NCBI RefSeq assembly: GCF_000377665.1
Contig: NZ_KB898649.1
Coordinates: 124,001 to 188,000 of the forward strand
Direction: 5' to 3'
DNA: 64,000 bases
DNA from: Vreelandella zhanjiangensis DSM 21076
GTDB taxonomy: Bacteria; Pseudomonadota; Gammaproteobacteria; Pseudomonadales; Halomonadaceae
In this document: positions 52,270 through 60,799 of the stretch, piece by piece
Layout: each line of letters starts with the position of its first letter
How positions within the stretch are numbered: the first letter of the stretch is position 1
Notes under the pieces: generated by a model
What the model was told of the DNA's origin: nothing
Database searches by the model: none
What the model saw: the letters and a program-made list of their open reading frames with translations, nothing else
Translations under genes and position numbers: made by a program

Positions 52270-52863
52270 ATGAGCGTTTCACTATTACTACCTATGTCAG
52301 CCTTTGCCCTTGCAGCGTCTATTTCTCCTGGCCCGGTGAATCTGGTATGCCTAAGTAGCGGTACTCACTACCCTATCGCTAAAGGGTTAATCTTTGTGAC
52401 CGGCGCCACGCTAGGCTTTATAGCGTTGTTTATAGGCGTTGGCGCTGGGCTTTACTCTTTACTTACCACAGTGCCTTTACTTGAAGAGCTACTCCGGTGG
52501 GCAGGGATAGCATTTTTGCTTTATCTAAGTATTAAGTTAGCAATGGATGACGGCACGCTGCCTGAGCAGGCAACTCCCAAACCGCCTGGATTTATGACAG
52601 GTGCGCTTATGCAGTGGCTCAATCCTAAGGCATGGATTGCCTCCGCCTCAGGTATTGGCGCTTATACAAGTGGTAATGACCTGACACAAATTGCCATGTT
52701 CGCCGCGCTCTACCTACCCATTTGTTGGCTATCGCTAGCAAGCTGGGTTTACGCGGGCGCTTTTTTAAAGCGCTATATTCAAACCCCTCGGCTACTAGTC
52801 GCCATTAACCGGCTGCTCGCAGTGTTATTGGCCGTAAGCTGCCTATATTTATTATTCACTTAG
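52270..52863 (+). CDS. LysE-family exporter
   Basis: Inner-membrane exporter of about 197 residues with the LysE opening (ALAASISPGPVNLVCLSSG) and central LNPKAWIASASG. About six hydrophobic segments. GGAGG precedes ATG 52270. Its last 12 bases overlap the 3' end of the convergent AraC-type gene, and the pair regulator/exporter could form a small resistance unit for an amino acid or analogue; the substrate is unknown. Confidence 0.9.
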   Translation: MSVSLLLPMSAFALAASISPGPVNLVCLSSGTHYPIAKGLIFVTGATLGFIALFIGVGAGLYSLLTTVPLLEELLRWAGIAFLLYLSIKLAMDDGTLPEQATPKPPGFMTGALMQWLNPKAWIASASGIGAYTSGNDLTQIAMFAALYLPICWLSLASWVYAGAFLKRYIQTPRLLVAINRLLAVLLAVSCLYLLFT

Positions 52864-53694
52864 CGATTGTCGATACTGGTTGGGAGTAGCTGCGACCAAC
52901 TGCTTAAAGGTCCTTTGAAAATGGGGCTGGTCGTTAAAGCCTACCTTCAAGGCGGTTTCAACGATGGGTTTGCCGAGCTTGAGCTCACGCTGGCCGAGCT
53001 GAATTCGCCGGTTTACCAGATACGCATGGGGCGTTAAACCAAAGTGTTGCTTAAACGTACGAATAAGATGCCCAGCGCTATACCCAGAGAAGTTGCAAAG
53101 ATCCGCTAGAGATAACTCTTTTGATGCATTTGCATCCAAATACGCGGCTACTGCCAAAAGCTCATTTGGCACTTTTTGTAGCGGCTGATGGGGCTTTCGG
53201 GCAAGCCACTGCAATACTTCCAACAAATAATCGACTACTACCGTTTGCTTCTCAAGCAAGCTACGCTGATTATCCAGTAGGCAAGCGGCCATCGCCCGGT
53301 AAGCGTGATAAAACCTTGGCTGCGATATCACCGCCGTTGCAATATCCTCCCAGTCGGAGGAAGCCAGAAGCCCTGCCTGATAACGCAAGTCGGTAAGCCA
53401 GTGTGTATCCACATACAGCATCAGATAAGCCCAAGGCTCATTTTCAATAGGATTACATGAATGCACCCAATGTGGATTCATCAACACTAAGTCGCCCGCG
53501 CTAATTTGATAAGACGAATCGCGATAACGAAACGTGCTTTTACCGGCGGTGACTGCTCCAAACGACCAATGAGTATGGCTATGCGGCGCATAACATACCT
53601 GACGGGCATCGCTGATTTTGCGAAGCTCAATATGCGGTATCCCAGGGTGACGCCAAAAAACAGGGGCCGCTAAAGAAGAAGAGCGTGGGGGCAT
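52852..53694 (-). CDS. AraC-family regulator with cupin sensor domain
   Basis: Regulator of 280 residues: an AraC-type cupin with HSHTHWSFGAVTAGKSTFRYRD and an arm ending near residue 165, then two helix-turn-helix motifs (SLADLCNFSGYSAGHLIRTFKQHFG and IVETALKVGFNDQPHFQRTFKQ). Regulators of this form often control LysE-type exporters next to them, as would fit the convergent neighbour. The effector is unknown. Confidence 0.9.
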   Translation of the reverse strand: MPPRSSSLAAPVFWRHPGIPHIELRKISDARQVCYAPHSHTHWSFGAVTAGKSTFRYRDSSYQISAGDLVLMNPHWVHSCNPIENEPWAYLMLYVDTHWLTDLRYQAGLLASSDWEDIATAVISQPRFYHAYRAMAACLLDNQRSLLEKQTVVVDYLLEVLQWLARKPHQPLQKVPNELLAVAAYLDANASKELSLADLCNFSGYSAGHLIRTFKQHFGLTPHAYLVNRRIQLGQRELKLGKPIVETALKVGFNDQPHFQRTFKQLVAATPNQYRQSLSE

Positions 53695-53859
53695 AGGTTA
53701 TATCCAAGCCAATAGTGAAATGATGGATAGCAAAATGGCCGTTAACGCTTCGATATCAGCTACCTCATCACTCACGCTAGACAATAACATGCGACCGGCC
53801 CAGTATGGACAGCCGATTAATACGGATATTGAATAAAGCCATTCAGTCAGGAGGACACC

Positions 53860-54675
53860 ATGGCCAAACAAACACCTGTGCGTGATCATCGGGATGCTAT
53901 TACTCTGTTTGCCCGTATGGGTTACGCGGCTCGCGGTGTTGTCTATTTACTGGTCGGCGGCCTTGCCGCACTTGCCGCGCTGGGCGAAGGTGGCCAGACC
54001 GAGGGCAGCCGGGGCGCTCTGGAAAGCGTATTAACCGCGCCTTTTGGTAAAATTCTATTGGCAATCATAGCCCTGGGGCTTATTGGCTACGCGATGTGGC
54101 GCACCATCCAGGCAGTCAAGGATGCTGATCACCACGGCACTAATGCGAAAGGGCTCGCCATCCGGGCAGGACTATTGGTCAGTGCCGTCACTCATATATT
54201 GCTGGCCTTCTACGCCGCTAGTCTGATCTTTCGTCTGGGCAGCTCTTCTGGTGATTCGGGTGGATCTGAAGGCATCGTCAGTTGGTTGCTGCAACAGCCT
54301 TTTGGACGCTGGCTGGTAGGTGCTGTGGGGTTGGCGATTATTGGCGCGGGTATAGCCCATGGCCTCAAGGGCTTAAAAGCCAAATTCGATAAAAACTTTG
54401 ACATGCCGCGGCAAACCCAACGCTGGGCTTACCCGGTTTGCCGTTTTGGCTTAGCGATTCGTGGTCTGGTATTTATTATTGTCGGCAGCTTCTTTCTTAT
54501 CGCCGCCTATCAGATAAGCCCTAGCGAAGCAGGCGGCACAGAAGAGGTATTCAGTACGCTGCGAAGTCAGGCCTATGGCCAGTGGTTGTTGGTTTTTGTC
54601 GCTATTGGGCTGTTCGCGTTTGGCGCCTATAGTGTATTGGCGTCTATTTATCGCCGCATCAACCCGGCGATGTAG
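53860..54675 (+). CDS. DUF1206 membrane protein
   Basis: Membrane protein of 271 residues built from three similar units of two helices each, starting at ARMGYAARGVVYLLVGGLAAL, at KGLAIRAGLLVSAVTHILLAFYA and at VCRFGLAIRGLVFIIVG. This triple arrangement is the DUF1206 family, of unknown function, widespread in soil and marine bacteria. AGGAGG precedes the start. The next gene follows after eight bases. Confidence 0.9.
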   Translation: MAKQTPVRDHRDAITLFARMGYAARGVVYLLVGGLAALAALGEGGQTEGSRGALESVLTAPFGKILLAIIALGLIGYAMWRTIQAVKDADHHGTNAKGLAIRAGLLVSAVTHILLAFYAASLIFRLGSSSGDSGGSEGIVSWLLQQPFGRWLVGAVGLAIIGAGIAHGLKGLKAKFDKNFDMPRQTQRWAYPVCRFGLAIRGLVFIIVGSFFLIAAYQISPSEAGGTEEVFSTLRSQAYGQWLLVFVAIGLFAFGAYSVLASIYRRINPAM

Positions 54676-54683
54676 GTTTCTTC

Positions 54684-55286
54684 ATGGTCATTGCATCAAG
54701 ACGTATGAAAGCGTGGCTCGAGCGCATTAACCGCTCAAGGCATATGCTATGGCTATTAGGCGTTCTTTCGTTCTTGGAAACCATCATCCTGCCCATTCCT
54801 CTTGAGCTGATGATGATTCCCCTGATGGCCACCAACCGATCACGTATCTGGCACATGGCAGCAGTCATCACCGCGGGTTGCCTGGTTGCGTCACTAGTAG
54901 GTTACGGCGTGGGCATGCTGCTATTCCAATCCATAGGCACCTGGTTTATCGGCTTCATGGACTTGCAGGATAGCTATCAAACCTTCCAGACCCTTTTTAA
55001 CCAGTACGGTTTTGTGTCGATCCTGGTCATTGGCATTCTGCCAATCCCTTTTCAGCTAGCCATGATTACCGCCGGCCTCTCAGGCTATCCGATCCTGCTA
55101 TTTGCTCTAGCCGCGCTTATTGCTCGCGGCCTGCGCTATTTCGGCTTGGCCTGGCTTGTTTATCGGTTTGGCCACGGCGTACTTATTCTCTGGAAACGTC
55201 ACGCACTGGCCGCAAGCCTTGTGGGCGGCGTGGCGGCTCTATTGCTTGTACTCGGCCTGCAGTTCCTAGCTGGGCTGGTAATATAG
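54684..55286 (+). CDS. VTT/YqaA-type membrane protein
   Basis: Protein of 200 residues with about five membrane segments and the SNARE-associated/VTT (DedA-related) fold: LSFLETIILPIPLELMMIPLMA and ILPIPFQLAMITAGLSGYP carry the conserved prolines and glutamate. YqaA relatives are related to lipid-transport (DedA) proteins; the substrate is unknown. It probably shares a transcript with the DUF1206 gene. Confidence 0.88.
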   Translation: MVIASRRMKAWLERINRSRHMLWLLGVLSFLETIILPIPLELMMIPLMATNRSRIWHMAAVITAGCLVASLVGYGVGMLLFQSIGTWFIGFMDLQDSYQTFQTLFNQYGFVSILVIGILPIPFQLAMITAGLSGYPILLFALAALIARGLRYFGLAWLVYRFGHGVLILWKRHALAASLVGGVAALLLVLGLQFLAGLVI

Positions 55287-55292
55287 TCAGCC

Positions 55293-55610
55293 CTAAAACC
55301 CGTAATCCCGCTCCACTTTGGCAATCCGGGTTTTAAAATGCCGATACCACTGCTGATGCCCAAGCCGTTGCGCTTCTTTATGTTCGCCATGGGCTTTCCA
55401 CGCTTTTATCGAGTCCAGATCCGCCCAATAGGAAACGGTAACGCCCACCTCATTGCGCGCTGATTCCACGCCTAGAAACCCCGGCTGCTGGGCGGCCAGC
55501 TCCACCATGCGTACCGCCATGTCATCGTAGCCATCTTCGATATCCGTACGCACAGAGGTAAAAATCACTGCGTAGTAAGGCGGCTCAGGGGTAGTAGCGA
55601 TAAGGGGCAT
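55293..55610 (-). CDS. ABM-domain protein (antibiotic biosynthesis monooxygenase fold)
   Basis: Small dimeric alpha/beta-barrel-fold protein of 105 residues. Family pattern YYAVIFTSVRTDIEDGYDDMAVRMVELAAQQPGFLGVES and VSYWADLDSIKAWKAHGEHK. Such proteins include cofactor-free monooxygenases and heme-degrading enzymes; the activity cannot be assigned. It is convergent with the VTT gene, seven bases apart. Confidence 0.86.
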   Translation of the reverse strand: MPLIATTPEPPYYAVIFTSVRTDIEDGYDDMAVRMVELAAQQPGFLGVESARNEVGVTVSYWADLDSIKAWKAHGEHKEAQRLGHQQWYRHFKTRIAKVERDYGF

Positions 55611-55796
55611 GGAATCTCTCTTGGGCTAAAGCTATGTCGGTACGCGTATCGTAATGGTTTGATGAGCCCTGTCTAGCGCAATAATCTAATTTGCATCAAT
55701 GTCCGATATTGTCCGCTTCATGACCGCTCAGCGTATCGTTAGCACTACCTGAACCCTCTAGGCTGTAGCCTCACTTACATGCAACTGAGGCCTACC

Positions 55797-56363
55797 ATGT
55801 CACTCTCAAACACCGCGCTACTCATGATCGACGTGCAATCTTCCTTTCCCGCGCGTGATTATTGGGTAGAATCGCTGGCTGAAGCGTGGCGGCCAAACCA
55901 GCGCGCCCTGTTAAACGCAGCCAAAGCGCATCAGATTCCCGTTGTGCGGATACTGCATGAAGCGCCCGGCAGCCAAGGCGCGTTTGACCCGGCAAATGGC
56001 CTGGTTTGTCCGCTTGAAAATTTTAACGATGCGGTGGCGGTCACGTTTAACAAACGTGTCCATAACGCCTTTAGCGATACGGCACTTGAAAGCTGGCTGC
56101 ATGAACGCGGGATTACCCAACTCGTGATTAGCGGTATTCGCACCGAACAGTGCTGTGAAACAACGGCGCGGGTTGGGTCAGATTTGGGCTTTAGCGTCGA
56201 TTTCGTCAGCGATGCAACGCTGACCTTCCCCATGACGCGCCAAGGCATCACCTGGTCGGCGGAAGATATCAAGGCACGCACGGAGCTGGTACTTGAAGAG
56301 CGCTTTGCGCGTATCATCAGCACCTTGGATTTAATCAATGAGTGGCAAACCCAGCGTGAGTGA
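55797..56363 (+). CDS. Isochorismatase-family cysteine hydrolase
   Basis: Hydrolase of 188 residues with the family triad Asp12 (LMIDVQ), Lys86 (TFNKRVHNAF) and Cys119 (GIRTEQCCETTA, GxxTxxC pattern). Members hydrolyse isochorismate, nicotinamide, N-carbamoyl amides and similar; the substrate cannot be told. Start taken at ATG 55797 with GAGG six bases upstream. Its 3' end overlaps the next regulator gene by 26 bases, so the two are co-transcribed. Confidence 0.9.
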   Translation: MSLSNTALLMIDVQSSFPARDYWVESLAEAWRPNQRALLNAAKAHQIPVVRILHEAPGSQGAFDPANGLVCPLENFNDAVAVTFNKRVHNAFSDTALESWLHERGITQLVISGIRTEQCCETTARVGSDLGFSVDFVSDATLTFPMTRQGITWSAEDIKARTELVLEERFARIISTLDLINEWQTQRE

Positions 56364-57321
56364 ACCGTTACGAATTGCAGTATTGATGATGCCGGGGCAA
56401 GTGCCGCTCGATTTGATTGGTCCGCTTCAGGTACTGCAATGCGCAAGCCGCCTGTCAATCGAGATTGACGTACGCTATATCGGCCCGCAGGACGCCTTGC
56501 AATGGCTCGGGCCGCTATCGCTTAGCGGCATAGACCCACTGCCAGAGCAGCTACCCCATCAGCATTTGCTGCTAATCCCCGGGCAGTATCGCAACAGCAT
56601 TGAGCCATTGGTACAGCAAACGTGTGTCGGCTGGCTCAAGGCGAATGCCCAGTATGCCGATACGCTGATGACGGTTTGCTCAGGCACCCTGCTGCTTGCT
56701 GAAACGGGCCTGTTGAATGGGCGACGCTGCACCACGCACCACACGCTGCTTGACCAGCTACGAGCCAACGCGCCTCTGGCCAAGGTACAGCGCGACTGCA
56801 TCTTTATCGAAGACGGGCACTATTTAACCAGTGCCGGTATCTCGACCGGCGTGGATACCATGCTCTACTGGCTTACCCGCACATGCGGCCATCAGTTGGC
56901 CTTGAGCGTTGCCCGGGAGATGGTGCTTTACCTTCGCCGCAGCGGGCAGGAACCCCAACTGGGCGCCTGGCTTGAAGGGCGCAACCACGTAGATGAACGA
57001 ATTCATCGGGTGCAAGACTCTCTTTGTGCGGCCCCCTCACAACCCTGGCGGATGGAAACGCTCGCCGCACAAGCCGCCATGAGCGAACGTCACTTTCGGC
57101 GACGATTTAAACACCTCACCGGCATGCTGGTAGGCGATTACATTGTGGGTTTAAGACTTCAGCGCGCCAAAGCGTTAATGACCGAAACCACCTGGACACT
57201 CGCCCGTATTGCCGCTGAATCAGGGTTTGGTGACGAGCGCCAGCTGCGCAGAACCTGGTCGCGCCAGGAAGATACGTCGCCAGGCGTATGGCGCCGCTCC
57301 CAGCGATCCCTACCGATTTAA
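56338..57321 (+). CDS. GlxA-type AraC regulator with DJ-1/PfpI domain
   Basis: Regulator of 327 residues. The first 195 have a DJ-1/PfpI amidotransferase-like sensor (VPLDLIGPLQVLQCASRLS, TVCSGTLLLAETGLLNGRRCTTHH), where the elbow cysteine Cys129-type residue is kept (TVCSG). The C-terminal AraC helix-turn-helix pair (METLAAQAAMSERHFRRRFKHLTG and LARIAAESGFGDERQLRRTW) follows. These regulators respond to small amides or quaternary amines in several proteobacteria. Starts inside the 3' end of the isochorismatase gene. Confidence 0.92.
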   Translation: MSGKPSVSEPLRIAVLMMPGQVPLDLIGPLQVLQCASRLSIEIDVRYIGPQDALQWLGPLSLSGIDPLPEQLPHQHLLLIPGQYRNSIEPLVQQTCVGWLKANAQYADTLMTVCSGTLLLAETGLLNGRRCTTHHTLLDQLRANAPLAKVQRDCIFIEDGHYLTSAGISTGVDTMLYWLTRTCGHQLALSVAREMVLYLRRSGQEPQLGAWLEGRNHVDERIHRVQDSLCAAPSQPWRMETLAAQAAMSERHFRRRFKHLTGMLVGDYIVGLRLQRAKALMTETTWTLARIAAESGFGDERQLRRTWSRQEDTSPGVWRRSQRSLPI

Positions 57322-57347
57322 TTCACCTTTAGCAGCAGCGCCAATGG

Positions 57348-57770
57348 CTAGAACAGCGTAACCAGGATTTGAATGCACATGATGATCATGCACAGGATCC
57401 CCACGCCATAGGAAATTGTTCGCCAAGGTTGAAGCGAGTTCAGATAACACAGCGTATGGCAGTAGCGCGAAGCGGTAAATAGCATGAAGAGCCACATGGC
57501 AAGCCCTGAAGAGGCGCCCACCAGAACGTAAGCAACGCCCAGCCCCAGGAAAATGGGAATGTTCTCAAGATCATTCGACCAGGCTTTGCTGGCCTTTTGT
57601 ACCTGCGGCAACTCCTCTTGCGCAGGCGACTTGCCCGCCATTGCCGCATCCTCTGGCGTTTTAAAGGTCATTTTCGTGATGCGGTGAAAGCCTTGATATA
57701 AAGACGTGGCAAACATCTTTGCAAACAGCAGCACCGTCGCCAGCGCATACCAATAAACGGCCTCATCCAT
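57348..57770 (-). CDS. MAPEG-family membrane protein
   Basis: Four-helix membrane protein of 140 residues of the eicosanoid/glutathione metabolism family (MAPEG). The motif RCxxN-like stretch of the family is represented by WSNDLENIPIFLGLG, and FTASRYCHTLCYLNSLQPWR follows the usual third-helix pattern. Bacterial members may be glutathione transferases; activity is unproven. GGAGG precedes ATG 57770. It is convergent with the GlxA-type regulator. Confidence 0.86.
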   Translation of the reverse strand: MDEAVYWYALATVLLFAKMFATSLYQGFHRITKMTFKTPEDAAMAGKSPAQEELPQVQKASKAWSNDLENIPIFLGLGVAYVLVGASSGLAMWLFMLFTASRYCHTLCYLNSLQPWRTISYGVGILCMIIMCIQILVTLF

Positions 57771-57922
57771 AATGCCTCCGGTAAGATTCAATCCTGGTTA
57801 ACGCATGATTGCGTAGTTAAAGCTTCACTGCTCAAGCATAGCCACTTTCAGAGCCCATGTGTTTGCGGTTTAATGCAGATCATGCGATGAGGCCCGTTCA
57901 TCAACGACAAAGGGGTGACGCC

Positions 57923-58726
57923 ATGGCCCTATTTATATTGCCCAGCAACGCTGCCTGTTTGAATTTACAACAGCGCCTGCCTGACCCGCGTCTTCGCCCA
58001 TGGGTACAATGTCTTTGGTCCATGACTGGGCAAGGCAGTGTTGTTCCACCTAAAACGGAAAAGCTCTACCCTGATGCCGGTTCCAGCCTTACGATCAGAC
58101 TTGCCAGCTCCCAGCCAACCATCACGTTTTGCTTTAATAAAAGCACCCTGCTTGAAACGTTTAATCCGGCAGAAACTCGCTTAAGCATTCGATTCAAGGC
58201 GGCAGGCGCCTACGCTCTATTGGGCCTCGAACCACAGCAGTTTTCAGATATCCATCATTCACTAGGCATTGATGATAAACCGCCATGGCTGGATAGCCTG
58301 ATGCCGGTTGTCGAACGCCTGTACCAAGTTAATACAGTAGAAGGGCTTGCACTGTTAGAGGCTTGGCTGATGAGCCGGCTGGAATGCCAATCGCCCAGCA
58401 ATAGCCGCACTCAAAACCTGGCTTACGAAATTAGCCGGCTACAACTGCCTTTGCAGCAGCTAATGGCCAACCTGGGATTTACTCGGCGCACGCTGGAGCG
58501 CAAATTAAAGCAGGAGGTAGGCGTTTCACCCGGCCATTTAGTGGGCTATGCCCGGATGTATAATGCCCGCCAGCTGTTAACCACTAACCACCTTCCCCTC
58601 GCGGAGATAGCCCTACAGTGCGGCTACTTCGACCAAGCGCATTTTTCTCACGCCTTTCATAAATTCACCTATGAAACCCCAGCGGCTTATCGAAAGCGCA
58701 AATTGTCGCAAATTTACAAGGCGTAG
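57923..58726 (+). CDS. AraC-family regulator (DUF6597-type N-terminal domain)
   Basis: Regulator of 267 residues. The N-terminal domain (DPRLRPWVQCLWSM, then LYPDAGSSLTIRL and FKAAGAYALLG) fits the DUF6597 sensor type rather than a cupin. A single AraC-type HTH region follows (PLQQLMANLGFTRRTLERKLKQEVGVSP, IALQCGYFDQAHFSHAFHKFTYETPAAYR). AAGGGG precedes ATG 57923. The AhpD-like gene 51 bases downstream is a candidate target. Confidence 0.88.
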   Translation: MALFILPSNAACLNLQQRLPDPRLRPWVQCLWSMTGQGSVVPPKTEKLYPDAGSSLTIRLASSQPTITFCFNKSTLLETFNPAETRLSIRFKAAGAYALLGLEPQQFSDIHHSLGIDDKPPWLDSLMPVVERLYQVNTVEGLALLEAWLMSRLECQSPSNSRTQNLAYEISRLQLPLQQLMANLGFTRRTLERKLKQEVGVSPGHLVGYARMYNARQLLTTNHLPLAEIALQCGYFDQAHFSHAFHKFTYETPAAYRKRKLSQIYKA

Positions 58727-58777
58727 AAGTCTTCCGGTTTTAAGCTCGTATTTCAACTTATTAACCGGAGCATATCC

Positions 58778-59230
58778 ATGCTGCAACGTCTATCACCTGA
58801 AGCCGTTTATAGTCTATGCCCTCGCCTGCCCAAACATCTTATTGCCTTGGGCAAGGTCGAGGCTGGTTCAGTCATAAATCAAACGATAATTCATTTGGTT
58901 CACCTACGCGTCTCACAAATCAATCACTGCTGTTACTGTCAGCATATGCACAGCCAAGAGGCGCGCGATGATGGCGAGCGCCAGGCGCGTCTGGATGTAT
59001 TGCCCGCCTGGCGAGAAGCGCCCTGCTTTTCTGCTGAAGAGCGTGCTGCGCTTGCCTGGGCGGAAGCACTTACCCTCATCAGCCAGGCAATGGTCAGCGA
59101 TGACGATTATCAAAACGCCGTCACCGCGTTTGGCGAACAAGGCCTGATGGAACTCACCAGCGTTATTCTGGAGATCAACAGCTGGAACCGCATAGCAGTG
59201 AGCTTTCAGTTCACACCGGAGATAAACTGA
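58778..59230 (+). CDS. AhpD-like carboxymuconolactone-decarboxylase family protein
   Basis: Protein of 150 residues with the CMD/AhpD helical fold. The redox motif reads Cys51-Cys-Tyr-Cys54-x-x-x-His region (HCCYCQHMH), equivalent to the CxxC of AhpD-type peroxidases, with the extra cysteine adjacent. A role in peroxide or disulfide reduction is likely but not shown. Start has GGAG upstream; the stop overlaps the next gene by one base. Confidence 0.85.
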   Translation: MLQRLSPEAVYSLCPRLPKHLIALGKVEAGSVINQTIIHLVHLRVSQINHCCYCQHMHSQEARDDGERQARLDVLPAWREAPCFSAEERAALAWAEALTLISQAMVSDDDYQNAVTAFGEQGLMELTSVILEINSWNRIAVSFQFTPEIN

Positions 59231-59418
59231 TGGTAATGACGCTGCGCCAACAGCTGCCTAACCTGCTGGGTATTCTGTCCAGCCTGTGTTTTTTCTTTGG
59301 CAGCTTTATGTTTCTACCCACGTTTGCAGCCTACGCAACCATCGGTGTCTGGTGCTTTGTGGCGGGGTCACTGATTATGTTTATTATCTATTTAATAAAC
59401 ATAAGAAGCGGACGGTAA
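59230..59418 (+). CDS. YrhK-like small two-helix membrane protein
   Basis: Protein of 62 residues with two membrane helices (LLGILSSLCFFFGSFMFLP and TIGVWCFVAGSLIMFIIYLI). The pattern fits YrhK-domain proteins, of unknown function. Translation restarts on the TGATG overlap with the AhpD-like gene, showing co-expression with it. Confidence 0.78.
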   Translation: MVMTLRQQLPNLLGILSSLCFFFGSFMFLPTFAAYATIGVWCFVAGSLIMFIIYLINIRSGR

Positions 59419-59430
59419 CCTCGCTCACCT

Positions 59431-59460
59431 GTAACGCGCCTAGCCAACAGGGCGCGTTAC
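59431..59460 (+). terminator. Hairpin after the AhpD-like/YrhK operon
   Basis: Ten-base perfect arms GTAACGCGCC (59431-59440) and GGCGCGTTAC (59451-59460) with a 10-base loop, followed by TTCTC. It lies 12 bases after the yrhK-like stop. The weak T-tract lowers certainty for intrinsic termination. Confidence 0.65.
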
Positions 59461-59523
59461 TTCTCAAACCCATCCCACTCGTTTACTATGCGCCACCCTC
59501 AATTCCAAGCTACCCAGGCCGCC

Positions 59524-60267
59524 ATGTCCTTTAATGCACTCTATACCGATCTTTCTGGCTATTACGATTTAATGTGCGAGGACATCGACTACCCGGCGCA
59601 AAGTGACGCGGTTCGCAGGCTTCATCAAATTTTCGGTAACCGCGGTAATGCTCATCTTGATCTTGCCTGCGGCACCGGCCCCCACGTTCGTCATTTTATT
59701 GATCATGGCTACTTGAGTAGCGGCCTGGACATCAACCAGCCCATGCTGGATATCGCCGCTATACGCTGCCCCGAAGCCCAGTTTACATGCCAGGATATGG
59801 GTAGCTTTCAGGTAAACGAGCCGCAGGATCTGATTACCTGTTTTCTGTATTCGATTCACTACAGCGACGGGATTGAAAAGCTCAAGGCGTGTATTTCAAG
59901 TGCGCATAGCGCCTTAAAACGGGGCGGGGTTTTCTGCTTTAACGCAGTCGATAAGGATAAAATCGATAACGATCTGTTTGTGAAACACACCGCTAAAAAA
60001 GCCGACGATGCATTCACGTTCCGCTCGGGATGGTATTACAGCGGCAGTGGTGAAAAGCAGGCCCTTAAACTCAGCATTGAAAAAACCAATGCGCGCGACA
60101 CCCAAATATGGAATGACGAACATCCCATGGTCGCGGTTAGCTTTGCCGAGTTAATCAGCCTTCTTGAGCCTTACTTTGAAGTTCATGTGTTCGAGCACAA
60201 CTTTGAAGCTATCACGCCGTGGAACACTACCTCGGGGAACGCTATTTTTGTCTGCGTAAAAGTTTAG
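59524..60267 (+). CDS. Class I SAM-dependent methyltransferase
   Basis: Methyltransferase of about 247 residues. Motif I is LDLACGTGPHVRHF, followed by GLDINQPMLDIA and the motif IV-like ITCFLYSIHYS. The start YTDLSGYYDLMCEDIDY is shared by small class I family members of unknown substrate. ATG 59524 is preferred because family members begin near this point; ATG 59488 in frame is possible, and neither has a strong ribosome site. It is convergent with the DUF4019 gene. Confidence 0.86.
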   Translation: MSFNALYTDLSGYYDLMCEDIDYPAQSDAVRRLHQIFGNRGNAHLDLACGTGPHVRHFIDHGYLSSGLDINQPMLDIAAIRCPEAQFTCQDMGSFQVNEPQDLITCFLYSIHYSDGIEKLKACISSAHSALKRGGVFCFNAVDKDKIDNDLFVKHTAKKADDAFTFRSGWYYSGSGEKQALKLSIEKTNARDTQIWNDEHPMVAVSFAELISLLEPYFEVHVFEHNFEAITPWNTTSGNAIFVCVKV

Positions 60268-60312
60268 CGCTTAACAAGGGTTGCTCGTAGTTAATCAATA
60301 AAGCTAATAAGC

Positions 60313-60717
60313 TCAGTTGACATAATAACCGCTTACTTTCCAAACCCCCCCTTCCAGGTGCGGCGTAATAATTTCGATAATGCTGGGCTTATTGGTGAAC
60401 CGCGTTTGATAGGTGAACTCCTTGTAATCATTTTTAGGAGCACCGGGCATGGATGTTTCGCTGATAACGCGTGTGCGGCGCCGCGATTCCACCGACCCGA
60501 AATCACGCCGTGCCGCGCTAATGGTCCGTTCCAGCATGCTGGGTGAAAGCGGGCGCTTAAGCAGCGGTGATGACTCTTCCCAAGCCAGTTCAAACTCGCC
60601 GCTGTCGATTGCTTCAAGCCATGCCAGCACTGCTGCTTCTGCCGCATCGGTATTCGCCTGGGCATAGGGTGCTATCAGTAACAAAGCCGTGATAAAACAG
60701 GTCAGCATTTTTGGCAT
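60313..60717 (-). CDS. DUF4019 exported protein
   Basis: Small protein of 134 residues with a Sec signal peptide ending AQA (near residue 20). The mature part (AVLAWLEAIDSGEFELAWEESSPLL, then SMPGAPKNDYKEFTYQTRF and GGVWKVSGYYVN) matches the DUF4019 family, usually periplasmic, of unknown function. AAGAG precedes the start. It is followed by no obvious operon partner. Confidence 0.86.
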   Translation of the reverse strand: MPKMLTCFITALLLIAPYAQANTDAAEAAVLAWLEAIDSGEFELAWEESSPLLKRPLSPSMLERTISAARRDFGSVESRRRTRVISETSMPGAPKNDYKEFTYQTRFTNKPSIIEIITPHLEGGVWKVSGYYVN

Positions 60718-60799
60718 GAATAACTCTTGGCGGCGATAAAGAAGTTGACGGGCTTAAGTAATTATCGGAACCAGGAGGAATTTCTTTAGGAATAAATCA

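Noticed and set aside
55931..56458. Minus-strand 175-codon frame over the isochorismatase/regulator junction
   Set aside because: Antisense to two genes with clear motifs and overlap; no start signal.
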